The notes under the pieces are model-generated. The model saw nothing but the letters and a program-made list of their open reading frames with translations. It had not been told where the DNA came from and searched no databases. Positions 12,851 to 25,428 of a DNA stretch of 64,000 nt are shown one piece after another (the first letter of the stretch is position 1; each line of letters opens with the position of its first letter). The position numbers and the translations under genes were made by a program. The stretch spans positions 35,416,501 to 35,480,500 of the forward strand of contig CM075674.1 of NCBI GenBank assembly GCA_037962975.1. Direction: 5' to 3'. This DNA is from Clitoria ternatea (Eukaryota; Streptophyta; Magnoliopsida; Fabales; Fabaceae).

Positions 12851-13214
12851 TCTCAGGCTAAAATATATCACTACTAGGAAATTATAGGTTAGTGATTCAA
12901 AAATTGGTCGTTAAAACACCGAAATAAGAATAAAATGGAAATGATATATAGTTAGGCGTTTGCTTATTCTTGGAGGTTGGTAAATTAAAAATATTAATAA
13001 GTTGCCCTCAATGCCATGGGACAATGCGACCATTCCATGTAACTTATTCACTATGATGCCCATTAAAATATAGTTTCACTACGTACTATATATACACAAA
13101 TACATGTATATGTCTTTCACATATAGTAGCTAGGCAAAGCTGAAGAAGAGAGGATGAGGCTAGACACACAGCATGTAGAAGGATTTAAACAATTAATTAT
13201 TTGGATATATATAA
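12851..13214. other. Short gene-free stretch
   Basis: A CACTACTAGGAAAT motif at 12869 looks like the left tip of a CACTA element but has no partner downstream. The remainder is anonymous AT-rich DNA. Confidence 0.35.
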
Positions 13215-13786
13215 GGGTATGTTTGGTGTAGGGAATTGGAATTGTAATTCCAATTTCAATTATTATAGAAGTGGAATTACTATAAAATTATTAATGGTCA
13301 CATAAAATTACATATGAAATTATTATGGAATTACAATTCTAAACTAAAATGAGGATCAAGAAGTTAACAATAGTAGTGGTAGTAATGGTTGCAGCGACGA
13401 TAGTTGTGGGATATGGTAATGGTAGTGACATTGACAACGTTGGTGGTAGTGATGATAACAATAGTGGTGATGGCGTGACAATGAGGTGATGATTGTAGCT
13501 ATGATGACAACGGCTATGTTATGGTGGTGATAATGGTGATGATGACGACAAGTGTGTAATAATGGCGGTGGGGTGAAGACGATGTTAATGAAGTGTGATA
13601 TAAGAAATCGGCAATTCACAGGGTATGAGTCATGAATTGTAATTAATTAATTTTAGTTATATTCTAATTATATAAAATTGGATCTTAGAATTATAACTGT
13701 AATTCTCCGTAAGCTTTGAAATATCAAAATTGGAACTCCACTACTTAATTTTAATTTCAAGTCTCAATTTCGTACACCAAATAACC
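13215..13786. mobile_element. Second TIR-like element with trinucleotide core
   Basis: The left end reads GGTATGTTTGGTGTAGG. The right end read inwards is GGTTATTTGGTGTACG, an imperfect terminal inverted repeat. Further in, both arms keep AATTGGAATT/AATTCC-type complementary stretches. The core at 13360-13600 is a degenerate GGT/GAT/AAC tract like that at 4830-5060. A CACTA element sits directly against the right end. No clear target duplication was seen. Confidence 0.45.
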
Positions 13787-13798
13787 ACTCACTAGTGG

Positions 13799-14000
13799 AA
13801 AAAGGACTTTTAAGCACGGTTCTGGTGACCCTTTAAGCACGGTTCTAGAACCGTGCTTGTTCCCACCGTGCTTGTAGATAGGGGCTTTTAAGGACGGTTC
13901 TCAACCGTGCTTGTAAGGGACTTTTAAGCACGGTTATTAGTAACCGTGCTCGTAGGTGGGGGACTTTTAAGCACGGTTCCTTTGAACCGTGCTTGTATCT
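13799..14000. repeat. Left subterminal repeats of the CACTA element
   Basis: Several TTTAAGCACGGTT units and their reverse complements alternate every 30-60 bp, making short hairpins such as AAGCACGGTTCTAGAACCGTGCTT-like pairs around 13832-13860. Confidence 0.85.
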
Positions 14001-15403
14001 TGCAAAATCCAAAAGCAAAGCTAACGTGAAAATGTTCCTAGCATGGTTCTTAACTTATGACAGGGGCCCATGAAATTCTTGCCAATTTGCTTCACATGGA
14101 TACAAGAACCTTCAAATTCACCAATGACATCAACTACAACAATTTTCATACTTCCAATCCAATCAAATATAGAACATAAAATTCCTTGAAGGTCCAGTTA
14201 TTATGCTCAAAAAATTAGAGTGCAGCAACTTGAAATCCAACGAGCGAAGATTGTATTTACACAAAAGTGCTGCATCTACAATAACATATTCCATAGTAAA
14301 TCATGCCTTCCGCATAAGTAAATTCACAGGAATGCTTCAAATGCAATTGATGACTTCCACAATAGACTAATAACTTGAGCAAGCAATCTTAAAATGAACA
14401 ATAAACAAATCTCAAGTATTTTATCCCCCATACTCCCCAAAAAACAGCAAAACTAATAACTTGAATTTAAAAAACAAGTCATGCGAGTATGATAACTTGG
14501 ATTCTAGACATTATCTCTCTCACAGACAAAACATATCCTCCTTCCTCAATATCCAAGATATCAAAGGAATGCATTACCTTTTAATACATAATGTCACACT
14601 CAAATTCTTCAATAAGATGCACATAAGGTCCTCTTCCACTTCACACCAACCGTCTCTTGCAAACACAATGTGAATATTAAAAAAAAAGAGGAAGTGATGG
14701 CTGCTAGAAAATCCATACTGCATTAATACTCAAAACCAGATAAATTTTGTTTACAATATAACAATGAAAATATGTTACACAAGTTTCAGCAGACACTGAC
14801 AAGTGACAATTCCTAACTTTAGAAGCCAATAATGCCACACCTTGAGCAGCAAGCTGTGACCTGAGATGAATTTCTCTATAATAACCAAGCATGAAGTGTT
14901 AACCTGAAACAAATCTGGTTCCCAAGCAGTAAAGAATACATCTCCGCCAAACCCACAAGTTCCTGCTAAAAAACAGCACGAGTGATCGTCTAACAAACAC
15001 TGCTTCCAACTTCCGTTCAGTGCATACCCTCACCTCAACCATCAAAACATTCAGCGGAGTGTTAGAATGATTATTGAGACATAGCTCTAGTAAGCATCCT
15101 CAACCAAAAATTGCACCGGTTCCTGATTTACCCTGCTGCAACTCCTTCCGACACTGCTCCTCCGGAGGATCTGGACTCTTGTAAACTCTCAGCCCAACAG
15201 CCCTGAGTGAAATGGAGAAACAGAGGGAGGAGAAGGAAGAGAAATGGATGGAAGATGGATAGAGAAATAGAGGGAGGGAGCTGTTTGTGTGAAAGAGAAA
15301 GAAGAGGGAAGATGAAAGAAGAGAGGGAAAGTGAAAAGTTGCAATGAGAAAAAGAGAGAGGCAATGCACGAAGAGAAATGGAGGGAGAACCAAAATTGAA
15401 AGG

Positions 15404-15845
15404 ACTTTTAAGCACGGGTGACTCCTAACCGTGCTGATATTCAACATTTAAGGACGGTTCAGTACCAACCGTGTTTATAGATGGCAACCTTTTAAGCACG
15501 GGTGACTCATAACCGTGCTTATATCCATCATTTAAGGACGGTTCAGTAACAACCGTCTTTGTTTCTCCGTTTTAAATTATTTTTTAAAAAAATTATAAAA
15601 AGCTTTAAACACGGACTTAACGCAACCGTGTTTGTTTCTCAATTTAATAATTTTTTTTTACAAAAATAAAATGATTTAACCACGGACCTGGAATACCCGT
15701 GTTTATAGTGTCCCTATAAACACGGTTTTCTCCTAACCGTCCTTATAAATTCATTTTATAAATTTTATAAAATGCCTCATAATTACAAAATTGCCACCGC
15801 CTTGTTTCAAACACGGATTTGCTAGAACCGTGCTTATATCCTGTC
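15404..15845. repeat. Right subterminal repeats of the CACTA element
   Basis: More variable copies of the same unit occur here: AAGCACGGGTGACT..AACCGTGCT, AAGGACGGTT..AACCGT and AAACACGG..CCGTGTTT. They run up to 25 bp from the 3' terminus. The longer, more diverged right array is usual for this class. Confidence 0.85.
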
Positions 15846-15873
15846 ATTATAGCTACTTTTTGCACTAGTGACT

Positions 15874-16040
15874 AAAAGAAATTTATAACGTGTACCTTTT
15901 ATTTATTTATTTATTTATTGGAGAATACTAACATTTTATTTCTTAAACTTCAAAATCATGCTTTATCTAGCTCTAAGCCCTCATTTGATTAAAAATTAAT
16001 TAATAAATACCAAATTAATTTATTTAATCACCCAAGATCC
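15874..16040. other. Gene-free spacer
   Basis: AT-rich sequence with a short TTTA run at about 15899-15919. Nothing else is seen. Confidence 0.5.
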
Positions 16041-16200
16041 TCCCTGGCTAGCTAAGTGGTTATTGCATACTTCAATGTATGACGATTTAAAACATGTCGA
16101 TTTCTCCTGTAAAAATTTGTTAAATAAATTTAAGAGAGTAAAAATTTATAATAGATTTCAAATTTTATATACAGTTAATTATAAGTTTAATCATCACAGG
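16041..16200 (+). mobile_element. Candidate tRNA-derived SINE
   Basis: CTGGCTAGCTAAGTGGTTA resembles the tRNA A box (TRGCNNAGTGG). About 45 bp on, CATGTCGATTTCTCC resembles a decayed B box (GGTTCRATTCC). The following GTAAAAATTTGTTAAATAAATTTAA tail-like part also has a counterpart in the minus-strand candidate at 55.56-55.74 kb. No target duplication was identified. Confidence 0.35.
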
Positions 16201-16695
16201 ATTTGTGTTTATTTTAGAAAAAAAAAAAACTAGTTGCTTTGGTGAGGAATGGAACAAAACCTTTTCCTTGGCTTTTCTGATCTGTGATTGTTTAACAGCT
16301 CTAATTTTACTACATTCTTGTTTTTAATAGAACAACCAAGCATCATATGATTCTTTGGGTTGTTTGTGATTATTAGTTGATAAAAGAAAAATATTGATGA
16401 AGGCAATTATTTATCCCGTGACTTTCATATAGCTAACAAACAAAGTATAGCTACCACTTGTTAATTTATTGCTTATTGTTATGATTTAATAACTTGAGAT
16501 GCTACGCTTTAGGTACCTCCATATATGTTAAATCTTTAAATGAAGTTATGATAATGTAACTATGGATGCCAGGTAAATCTGCTGAAAAAAAAAGAACACC
16601 AAAAACTGAATTTTACAGTAAATCATTGAATATTTAAAATATCAGAGCCTAATTAATCATAGAAATTAACAGATTAACTTAAACCTATTATATAT

Positions 16696-17278
16696 TGAAC
16701 TAGTCTGAGTCGATGTGTAAGGGTCGGTCTTGGGACAGTCCTTAATAATGTTTATAAGCTTAGATTTTACACTGGTCTAGTGAAAATCCGGTATTACATC
16801 ATATATTCCAGTGGGGAAATAAAGGTTTTTAAGCGATTTCTCGTAGCAAATCACCAACCTTACGCGTTGTGGGCAAAAAGGGTGGCACCTGCAAAAACAA
16901 CGCTTAAGTCAGTGAATATTCAAAGGGAATATCAGAGCTCAAGCGTAAGTTATAGAGAAAATGTCCTACCTTTGTTACGTTGATATTTATACCTACAAGT
17001 AACGAAAGAGCCTTTTTACTAATGAAGTTTCGCGTACTATTCTGATCATTCGCATAAAGATATGACACATGAAAGAGACATTTCCAAACGACTCTAACCG
17101 GCAATCAAGTCACTTTCCGGTGTTGAGAGAATAACGCATACTAGAGTCAGTTTAGGGACTTCACACGTGATACGGGAATGCTAGTGTTATGATACCAAGT
17201 TATATAGATATCGGTCCTAAATGACGGATTATGGTCAAATTACTGTATTGTCCATTGGTCAGTATCAAGACCAGATGA
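16696..17278. mobile_element. Solo LTR (583 bp) related to the Tat element LTR
   Basis: It begins TGAACTAGTCTGAG and ends AAGACCAGATGA. The Gypsy LTRs at 42034 and 53076 begin TGAACTGGTCTGG and end CTAGACCGGATCA. The interior shares landmarks such as GTTGTGGG..AAA..GTGGCACCTGC and ACGCTTAAG. Flanks are TATAT (16691-16695) and TATAT (17279-17283), consistent with a 5-bp target duplication, though the site itself is TA-rich. The final CA has become GA. No internal element sequence is present, so this is a solo LTR left by recombination. Confidence 0.7.
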
Positions 17279-19127
17279 TATATATAGAAAAATGTCTCTA
17301 AAAAAGTACTTGGAAGAAAGACTACAAAACTACATTATTAACCTTAATCATTGAATATGATAAGATTAATTATGTATTATTGTGTTAAAGGTGACGTCAT
17401 ATATAACAATAAAATAAAATACCATATCCATGCAGAACCTTATTATAATTCTGAAATGTTTTATCTGGGTAGATAACTAGATAGACAGATAATATAAAAC
17501 TAATGATGTGAATGAAAAAAAAATGTGGATCAAGTAGTAGCCAAAAAAGGACATTATTGTGATTTGGCCACCGGAAGGATCAACCAGTTTTTTCCCTGAT
17601 TCATGCTTCATGGATTTGATTTCAGAATTTGTCTGAATCCATTAAAATATTAATCTTTCTGTTTCTGTTAATATAGTTGCATTGCATGAAGAAAAAATAA
17701 TTATGCAGGTTAAGAAATATGATTAATGTTATTAATTTTGATAAATAAATTAACTGTTTTTTAATTTTGTTTTTTATTTCTCATTTGTTTACTACTCTTT
17801 AAAAAATTTCACTTCTACTATCAATAAGAGCAGTATTTAAAAATCAATAATTAATATTTTTTAAAAATTTTAAATGAACAAAATATTCTTTTAAAATTAT
17901 AAATTAACAGTTAAATAAAAAATTATTTATAGTTGGACACTTAATTAGATAAAGAAATAGTGGGAGTAGTTACAAATACTGAAAACTAGAGGCTAACTTA
18001 CAATAAATAAGGGTAATAAAAGGATGGTCTGATTTTGCTAGTAGGATTTTATTAAATTATTTTTAATATATTGTAATAAGTTTTGCTAAAATTTATAAAC
18101 GAGTATTATTCTTGTATAAAATAAAATAAACGAAAATTATCTTATATCTTCTGGTTCTGGATGGGAACAAACTTTTGTGTCTCCATCGTTTTTTTAAGTA
18201 AGAGTTTATAAAAAAACTTATGATCTTCAGTTATTTTTAACCCATTTTAATGTTACTTGAAATATTTAATTAAAATAAATTATTTTTTATTATTTCAATA
18301 ACTTTTACAACTAAATTTATAATATAAGTTTCATTTAAAAATAACTTATTACATAATTTGTTTTACTAAATTGTGTATTTAAACACGCTTTAAATTTTTT
18401 CATGTATAAAGATTATTGATGTGAATTTTTTTTCTCTCACTGACAAAATATTTTTATATACACAACAAGATCTAAAGTTGAGATATCATATTTAAAACAT
18501 TAAGTTATTTCTCAATTATTATATTAAACTTTATTAAATGATTAAATTTTATTTAAATTTTTTTGCATCTCTCTAGTATCCTCGGGGCCAATTATCATAA
18601 GACAAACCTCTCTTCACAACTTTCAACCCACCAAACCTGAGAGGTATTTTACATCATACTTTCATTTATTAGAGATTTTAAGAAAAATAATATTATATTA
18701 GAATTTGTTTTTTAAAAAAATTTATTTAGATAAATTTTCATATAATAATTATTTACTACATGGTTAGTAACTAATTTTGAAAATTTACTGCATATCAGTT
18801 TTATGACTTCAGAAAACGAAATATGAGTTTTATATGAAAGTTAAAATATATTTTAATAGATGAATTTAAAATTTCAGTCTAAATATAAAACTAACAGGAA
18901 AATGTTTTAAATTAAGCCTTACCATAATGAAAATTGTAAAAGAAAATGTATTATATATATATATAAATATATATTCATAACTATTTATCAAATCATTGTT
19001 ACAAAACAAAACTCTTTATACTTAAAAGATATATTGACTTAGGAGCTGAGGATTTAAATAGTTTATACTAATATAGTACATTTAAATTTTAATGTTTCGA
19101 TTATTGTAAAAAGAAGATAAGATATAA

Positions 19128-19130
<3 letters not shown>

Positions 19131-19176
<46 letters not shown>
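19131..19176. repeat. (AT)n microsatellite
   Basis: About 23 uninterrupted AT units, read directly. Confidence 0.95.
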
Positions 19177-19178
<2 letters not shown>

Positions 19179-19608
19179 TTTTAATCTCTATGAAATTATT
19201 TAAATGCATGATTGATTTTTTATAAAGTAAATTATGATTGGTTTTAAATTTAGGAATTAAATTAATTGATATTTAAAAAAGATATATTTATAGAAAAAAG
19301 AGTAATTTACTGTTTTTAAAGTCGATTTACTCATAATAAAAACAAGATTGAATTATCACTTATGAAATTAGGTTAATTAGTTATATATATTTTTTTAAAA
19401 ATCAATTTAATCCTTTATAATAACTATTGAAATACAAAAACTAAAACATTTTAAATATACTAAACTAAAAACTAAACACATTATTTGATTTTCATAATTT
19501 GTAAAGTAGTAAAATGAATGAAGAAGGAAAGTTAGGTTTGGTAAAACGACAAAGCAGAGAGGGCCGTGTGTAATAAATGCACCGTCATTCGGTGTGTCCC
19601 CACATTTC

Positions 19609-19680
19609 ACACGTGTGAGTTTACTGATGGGACACCTACACGTGTCAGAACCCTTCTCATCTTTGTCCCCTTACGTGGCA
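19609..19680. promoter_or_regulatory. Cluster of three ACGT-core boxes
   Basis: CACACGTGTG, ACACGTGTC and TTACGTGGCA fall within 72 bp. These are G-box/ABRE-type sites bound by plant bZIP and bHLH factors. No start codon with a convincing frame follows on either strand, so the cluster is an orphan and its function is unproven. Confidence 0.3.
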
Positions 19681-22600
19681 CCTTGGATTCCCTTTTCTGT
19701 CGTTGACCCAAATATTAATATTCCCTTCCATTTAGATTCTTTTTGCTCTTTTTCATTATTTTATTTAGATTTTGTTAACCCAACCAAATTACTTTTTTAA
19801 TACGCTATCCACCGTTTTTGAATATTTACATTTTTCCTTTCGAATTCAAATTGTGATTCTTTTCATAAAATAACATAATGTAATTTTATCACTACATAAG
19901 AAACGTTTTTTTAGTGCTTACAATTAAGATTGTTTGTTAGAATCATTTTCATTTTCGGTGCCGAAAATTTTTGTTAGTTGGAGAAGCAAACAAAAACGTG
20001 TTAATTCATTATTATTATTTTGAAGAAAACACCAGCAACTTGTGAGGCTCATCCTTCGTATTCATTGGCTGGTAGTGGTAAATGTCACTATGATGATTTC
20101 TTTTTCATAAACCCAATGTTAATAAGAAGTGCTTCTATTCTAACAATTCACATCTCAAGCTTAAACTTTTTTTACGCACTTCAAAAGAAAATTATTAGCT
20201 TTAAGAAATCATAGATATTACTAATTCTTTTATTTCTTTTTATCTGTTTCTATTCTAAAAAAATTGTTCTTTTCATCTATCTTTTTAAAATTTTAAGAAC
20301 TCATTTATTAAGTTTTTTCTATTTTACTCTTATTTAAGAAATGATCAAATACTAATAGTATTAATAAAAATTTAATTTAAAATGAGAAGAAAAATAGATA
20401 TAAAAATATTGTAATCTAAGAATATAAATTGTTATTAAATATAATAAGTATAATTTGAAGAATTAAATTAATTTTTGAATAAATTCAAAAACCCTAGAAA
20501 TTGTCCTATTGAAGGGTACTTTGATATGCACCACTTGTCATGGCATGGGAAATGATGGGTTTTTGTAGTTATCGTTGTTGCAGCACCCTTTTTTTATTTA
20601 GGGTATGGTCAAACATTTTATTCAACTACACTTGGAGATTTCGAATGGTACAAAGTACGAATAGGACAGCTTGTATGATAACATATTGAAATAGGTCACT
20701 CCACACCAGACATTAAAATCTTTCAACAATGCCCTTAGCAACACACAAAACCATTTCCATTTTCCAAGCTTTTAATATTCACAAAACGACACGTTCCTCC
20801 AATTTCTCTCAAACTTTAGGTTCTCCTTATGTAGCCATCAAATTCTTTTCACAAAATCAACCCCAAGATATGGAAATGGGATATGTAGATTCTCCATTTG
20901 TATACATATGCAAATTCATTTAGGACTTAGACATGTTATTAACTTTACTTTTGTGACTATTTTATATGTTATATACTGTTGATGTGAATATTTCATGTGT
21001 CAATATGATTAATGTAACAATTTTAAATATAATATTCATTGACAACTCTACATGTAATTTACTCTTAAACCAATTAAGTATTAATCATAATTAAAACTCA
21101 TCACCTTTGTAATAAATGTGTTTAACGAAAATCAAACCCGAGTTTCTTTGATGCATGTATATATATTGGGTATCTGAAACGTATTAATTAGTGTGGTTGA
21201 GAATTGAGTAGCGATAGATGGGAGCAATAATTAAGTTAATAGGAAGCATGTTCCACCATACTGACATTGCACCGTCGTGAGAAGAAGCCTAAAATTAAAT
21301 AAAGCTTATTAGCAAAATAGTAATTAAATAAAAGAAAGAAACATATGCTTGGTGTTGGCTGCATTACCTCTGCACGAATCCCATGTTCAGCTTTGTTTGA
21401 AGTAAATGTCGTGGAGGTTTCTTCTCGACAAGATCCCTTCAACACTGCCAATCATCAACACAACTTTTTTATTTTTGGTTTTATTCATAATCAACATTTC
21501 TCTCACACTCTGTAATTCTTCCAACAAAATATTTTTACCACCATTTCAATACCACAATTACCAACTGTTACTCATATGTATCTTCTTTTTCTTTTTATTT
21601 TACGCAACTTACCAAGAACTTTCCAAAAGAGGGGGAAAAACAGAAAAAAAAAGATGAAGAATAACTTTTTAAAAGACGAGTTATTTATTTTGCTTTTGTT
21701 AGTTTTTTCATTTTCAATTCAATTTTACTATTTCTTCATTAAAGATAGCAGATAGTAGTCACGTGTTTATAATCGAATCGATAAATATATCTGTTAAAAT
21801 AAATTATGATTAATTAGACAGTAATAAAAATTGATCTGAATTAATTATTTTTTCAGTTTACGATTTAATGGCTTTGAGGTATGAGAGAATGTTTTTTATT
21901 TGATCGGGAGAGAATAGTATTGTTAACTATCAACCGGTTTTTGCTTTATTTTTTTGGATAAAAAAATTAACAATGGGCTCATGATTTACGACTGAACCCT
22001 TAGCCCAAGGTAACGGACCACAACTGGGTTGGGAAGCCGATTGTTAAAAAAAAAAATTAGAAAAACAAGACAACCAAAAATATTACTATAGAACACTAAT
22101 ACTTTCTTTTTTGGGATCAACGAACAGAAACACTGTAACAGTATTCAAATCTTACATTGTATTCTTAGGTCCCTATGATTTCTTAACCAAAAAATAAAAG
22201 GCCTATGATTTCCAATAAAATATCTTACATTGTATCGACCAAAAAAAATTATTACATTGTCATTCCCCCCCTTTATAATCTATCTATATGTATGTATATT
22301 ATTTAGTCTTGAACTTCATAAAATCATTATGTGTGGTAAAACATTCTCTATTAAAATTCATGGGAAATAACTGTTTATTGAACGCTAATGAGTGTTTTTT
22401 TCATAGATGTTAAGTTTTTTAAAATGCACTCTAAACTGCGACATCCCTAAAATTTATTTCCAGGTAAATTATATTGGAGAATTAATTAAATTAAATGAGT
22501 TAAAGTATCTTAAAATAGTTAAGTTAATTTTTAAGATTTACGGATGTAAGTTTCGGGTAACCGTTAATTATCCGGTTGGTTTTAAAAATTAACTTAACGT

Positions 22601-24228
22601 AGGGAATTAACTAAACACCCTTACTTTTACAATTGCAAATTGTCTCCCAATTTCTAATAACTCACGCGCACGATGCGGGGGAGGGGGGAATAAGCTGAAA
22701 TTGAAAACTCAATTCCTCACTCTCTCGCGCAGGGAAAGGAAAATTGCTTGCCACTTCCGTTCTTCCTCCTTCTCCGCGGAATCACTTCATTCTCTTCTAA
22801 TCTCTTCAATTTGAGTTGGAATCTTGTGCCCTTCCCCTTCTTCTCTGCGGGACAGCCATGGGTTCATGGTGAAATGCTCCAAATTTCTTATGTTGAGGTA
22901 AAATGACTGAAACCAGTTATTAGTTTTGTAAATTGATGAATCCCACTTTCTAATCCTTGCTTGTTCTTGAAATTAGAAGTGTTATGGAAGCTTAATTTTT
23001 GCGTGGGCAGCTTGGGAATCATAGGGGTTTTTCATTCTTCTTCTAAGTTTCATGATACCCATTAGTGGGTTTTGGTTCCGTTTTGCAAATTGTGGTTTAA
23101 TTCCTTTGTTTGTACGGTTAGGTGACATTTGGGAATCGTTTCGGAGTGTTTTGATGCAACAAATAGCTTGAGGTTACTCAGAACCAAGCAACAGAGCTAG
23201 TCGGTAAGTTAAAACTTATCGAAATAATTATGAATTAGTGGTTTTAGCTTAAACTACAAGTTTAATATCGATTGCGGTATTAAAATATGTTGTTGGTAAT
23301 TTTAGGAGGTTATTTGATTGTGGAAATAGTGATCGATCAGCATTTAGATAGCTCGTGACCTTCTGGAATTGTTTATTCCAGGTAGGTGAAGCTATTACAT
23401 TTTAAATGCATAGTTTATGGAGGAATTAGAGGTATATTAATATATTATGAATTATGTGTTTGCGAAACATGATGTTTGAATTGTTTAAAATGTGAGATGT
23501 TGGTAGTACACCCCGTTTTATGTGATATCTGAGAGATATTATATGTTGTGATGGTTTCCATCCATGATGTTGATATTAAAATGGCATGAGATGTAGTTAA
23601 GTGATGAGATTGATGATTATATGTTACATAAGATGTATGACTTGATTGGATTAATATGTATATGCATGAGTTGTGATAGGATAATTACACTGGTGTTATT
23701 ATGATGCATGGGATATGATAATGAGATTTTGCATGAGATACAATTAATGAATGAGTTAATACCATTTTATAGCATGAGATGCTTGTATGGATGATTAAAT
23801 GGATGATGATGCAAAGCATGAGATGCTTATTGACGATATATGCATATGAAATTTGATTTCTATGTTGATTGTGGTTTTGAGGATTCCATAAAGGACCTTG
23901 AGTGGGACTCAAGGCAAGCCTATTGAGTAGGACTCAGGGCTAGCCCGTAACACTTCTGTTGACTGTGTTGTGCGAGAGGGCAAACGATTTAGTACCAGTA
24001 AAACGGCCGAATCAACTGAGAGCTGAATATATGGCTGAGAGCCTATGTGTTGCAACACTATATATGCATTGATATATGTTATTGAGAATAACATGATTTG
24101 TAATAGCCATGTGGTGTGATATTGAGGATATCTAGTGAATGGTGAATTGAGTTGAATGACAGTTAATGAAATATTTGACTGTGATATTGTATTGTATATT
24201 AGAGAATTGGATAGGTTGATCTGATTCA

Positions 24229-24298
24229 ATAACTGTCATTTAACATGTATTGTGCTCACCCCTAACTGTCATTTAACATGTATTGTGCTCACCCCTAT
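24229..24298. repeat. 35-bp tandem duplication inside the solo LTR
   Basis: Two adjacent, essentially identical copies of a 35-bp unit, AACTGTCATTTAACATG through GCTCACCCCT. Confidence 0.9.
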
Positions 24299-25110
24299 TT
24301 CTGTGGTTATTTTTAGTGGGATTGGACCGTGATGGTGATTGGTGAGATGTCACTATGCTTGTGCGGAAGATAAGTTGTATATATTGTCTTTTTGTGATGT
24401 AGCCTAGGCCGGCTTCTGTAGATATCTATTTTGACTAATGTATATAACTGTTTAGTGGATCCTAGGTAGCTAACGACTTCAACTGAAAGCCTAGATTATA
24501 TTTTGACTGTATGTGATGATGATACAAATGATGTTATATGTGATGATGATGATATATGGATGTGGTGACCATGGATGGTCTCATTTGTTGCATGAGATGC
24601 ATTATGATGTCCAGGAACTGCATTTATGAAATTATTGCATTATGTGTATGTGATGGGAAGGAATTGTTTCTATGTTGAAATTGAGTAATGTATGGATCAT
24701 AGTGTAATTTAATGATGGATGCATGAAAAGGGATGTTTTTACATGAGTTGTATGCATAATTAGGCAAGTGATGGCGTCACATTGAGTTTTACAAGATTTG
24801 GATGCCATGAAATGGTTCTAATAGTGCCTATGCATGATTTAGAACTTGTAGAAATTGGAATGAGTCAAATCCATGGTGAATTGACCCTTGAGTTGCACAA
24901 AAATGCCTTAAAACAGACAAATTACATTTTTGTGCATAAGTCCTTCGTTTTTGGGTATTTTTGATTGTGGTTGGTGGCTACATGTCATAAATGATGTATA
25001 TTAGGTGGTGTCAAAGTTTGGTGGTGATTGGATATCATATGAGGAAGTTAGGGTAGTTGGAAGTTGGATTTTGTGGCTTTTTCTGCAATTTACTGCAGTT
25101 TTACTGATAG

Positions 25111-25428
25111 TAATCGATTATCAGGATGTGGTAATTGATTACCACAGGCAACTGAGGACTTGGGAACTGCTTTTACAGGAAATGAGTTTTATTCTTGGGT
25201 GTAATCGATTACACCATATGGTAACCAATTAATAGAGTGCAAAATCTCAGGAATGGTCCAAAGAGCAAGTTTTACAGGAAATTGGGAGTTGCTCTCAGGT
25301 GTAATCGATTAGCAGATTGTGGTAATCGATTACCAAGAGTTTCAGGACCTTCCCAAGAGCAAATTTTACAAGAAATTACATCTGCTCTCAGGTGTAATCA
25401 ATTACCAGATTGTGGTAATCGATTACCA
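25111..25428. repeat. Array of TAATCGATTA palindromes
   Basis: Four pairs of the palindrome or close variants occur at about 25111/25131, 25201/25220, 25301/25322 and 25394/25415. Each pair is about 20 bp apart and the pairs recur every 90-100 bp, separated by GC-richer linkers containing TTTTACAGGAAAT. In the forward frame the repeats read as CNRLxDCGNRLP, but this is not a gene. Confidence 0.85.

Larger units (their letters stand above)
13790..15870. mobile_element. Non-autonomous CACTA (En/Spm-type) element, 2081 bp
   Basis: The element starts CACTAGTGGAAAAAG and ends CTTTTTGCACTAGTG. These are 15-bp inverted termini with one mismatch. It is flanked on both sides by ACT (13787-13789 and 15871-15873), the 3-bp target duplication expected for CACTA transposons. 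The subterminal 200 bp on the left and 450 bp on the right hold many copies of AAGCACGGTT...AACCGTGCTT, each able to fold as a hairpin. In En/Spm elements such repeats bind the transposase. No transposase frame is present, so it would need a helper in trans. The interior (14030-15390) has a purine-rich patch at 15230-15400 and no recognisable gene. Confidence 0.9.
17284..22431. other. Long gene-free AT-rich stretch
   Basis: No gene I can support. Contents include a (TA)n tract at 19131-19176, an ACGT-box cluster at 19609-19680, and a possible minus-strand exon pair near 21200-21448. That pair has donor GCAGAG|GTAATG at 21368/21367 and acceptor TTTTAG|GCTTC near 21288. It reads LKGSCREETSTTFTSN but lacks an in-frame ATG. 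Confidence 0.4.

Noticed and set aside
12869..13100. A second complete CACTA element starting CACTACTAGG
   Set aside because: No TAGTG right terminus or target duplication could be found downstream.
13356..13619. His-rich minus-strand open frame
   Set aside because: A product of the trinucleotide core of a transposon-like element.
15100..15447. Ser/Phe/Leu-rich minus-strand open frames inside the CACTA element
   Set aside because: They derive from a purine-rich low-complexity tract and resemble no transposase domain.
25111..25428. CRISPR-like array
   Set aside because: The short palindromes are paired and variable, the linkers are themselves repeated, and the context is a plant LTR.
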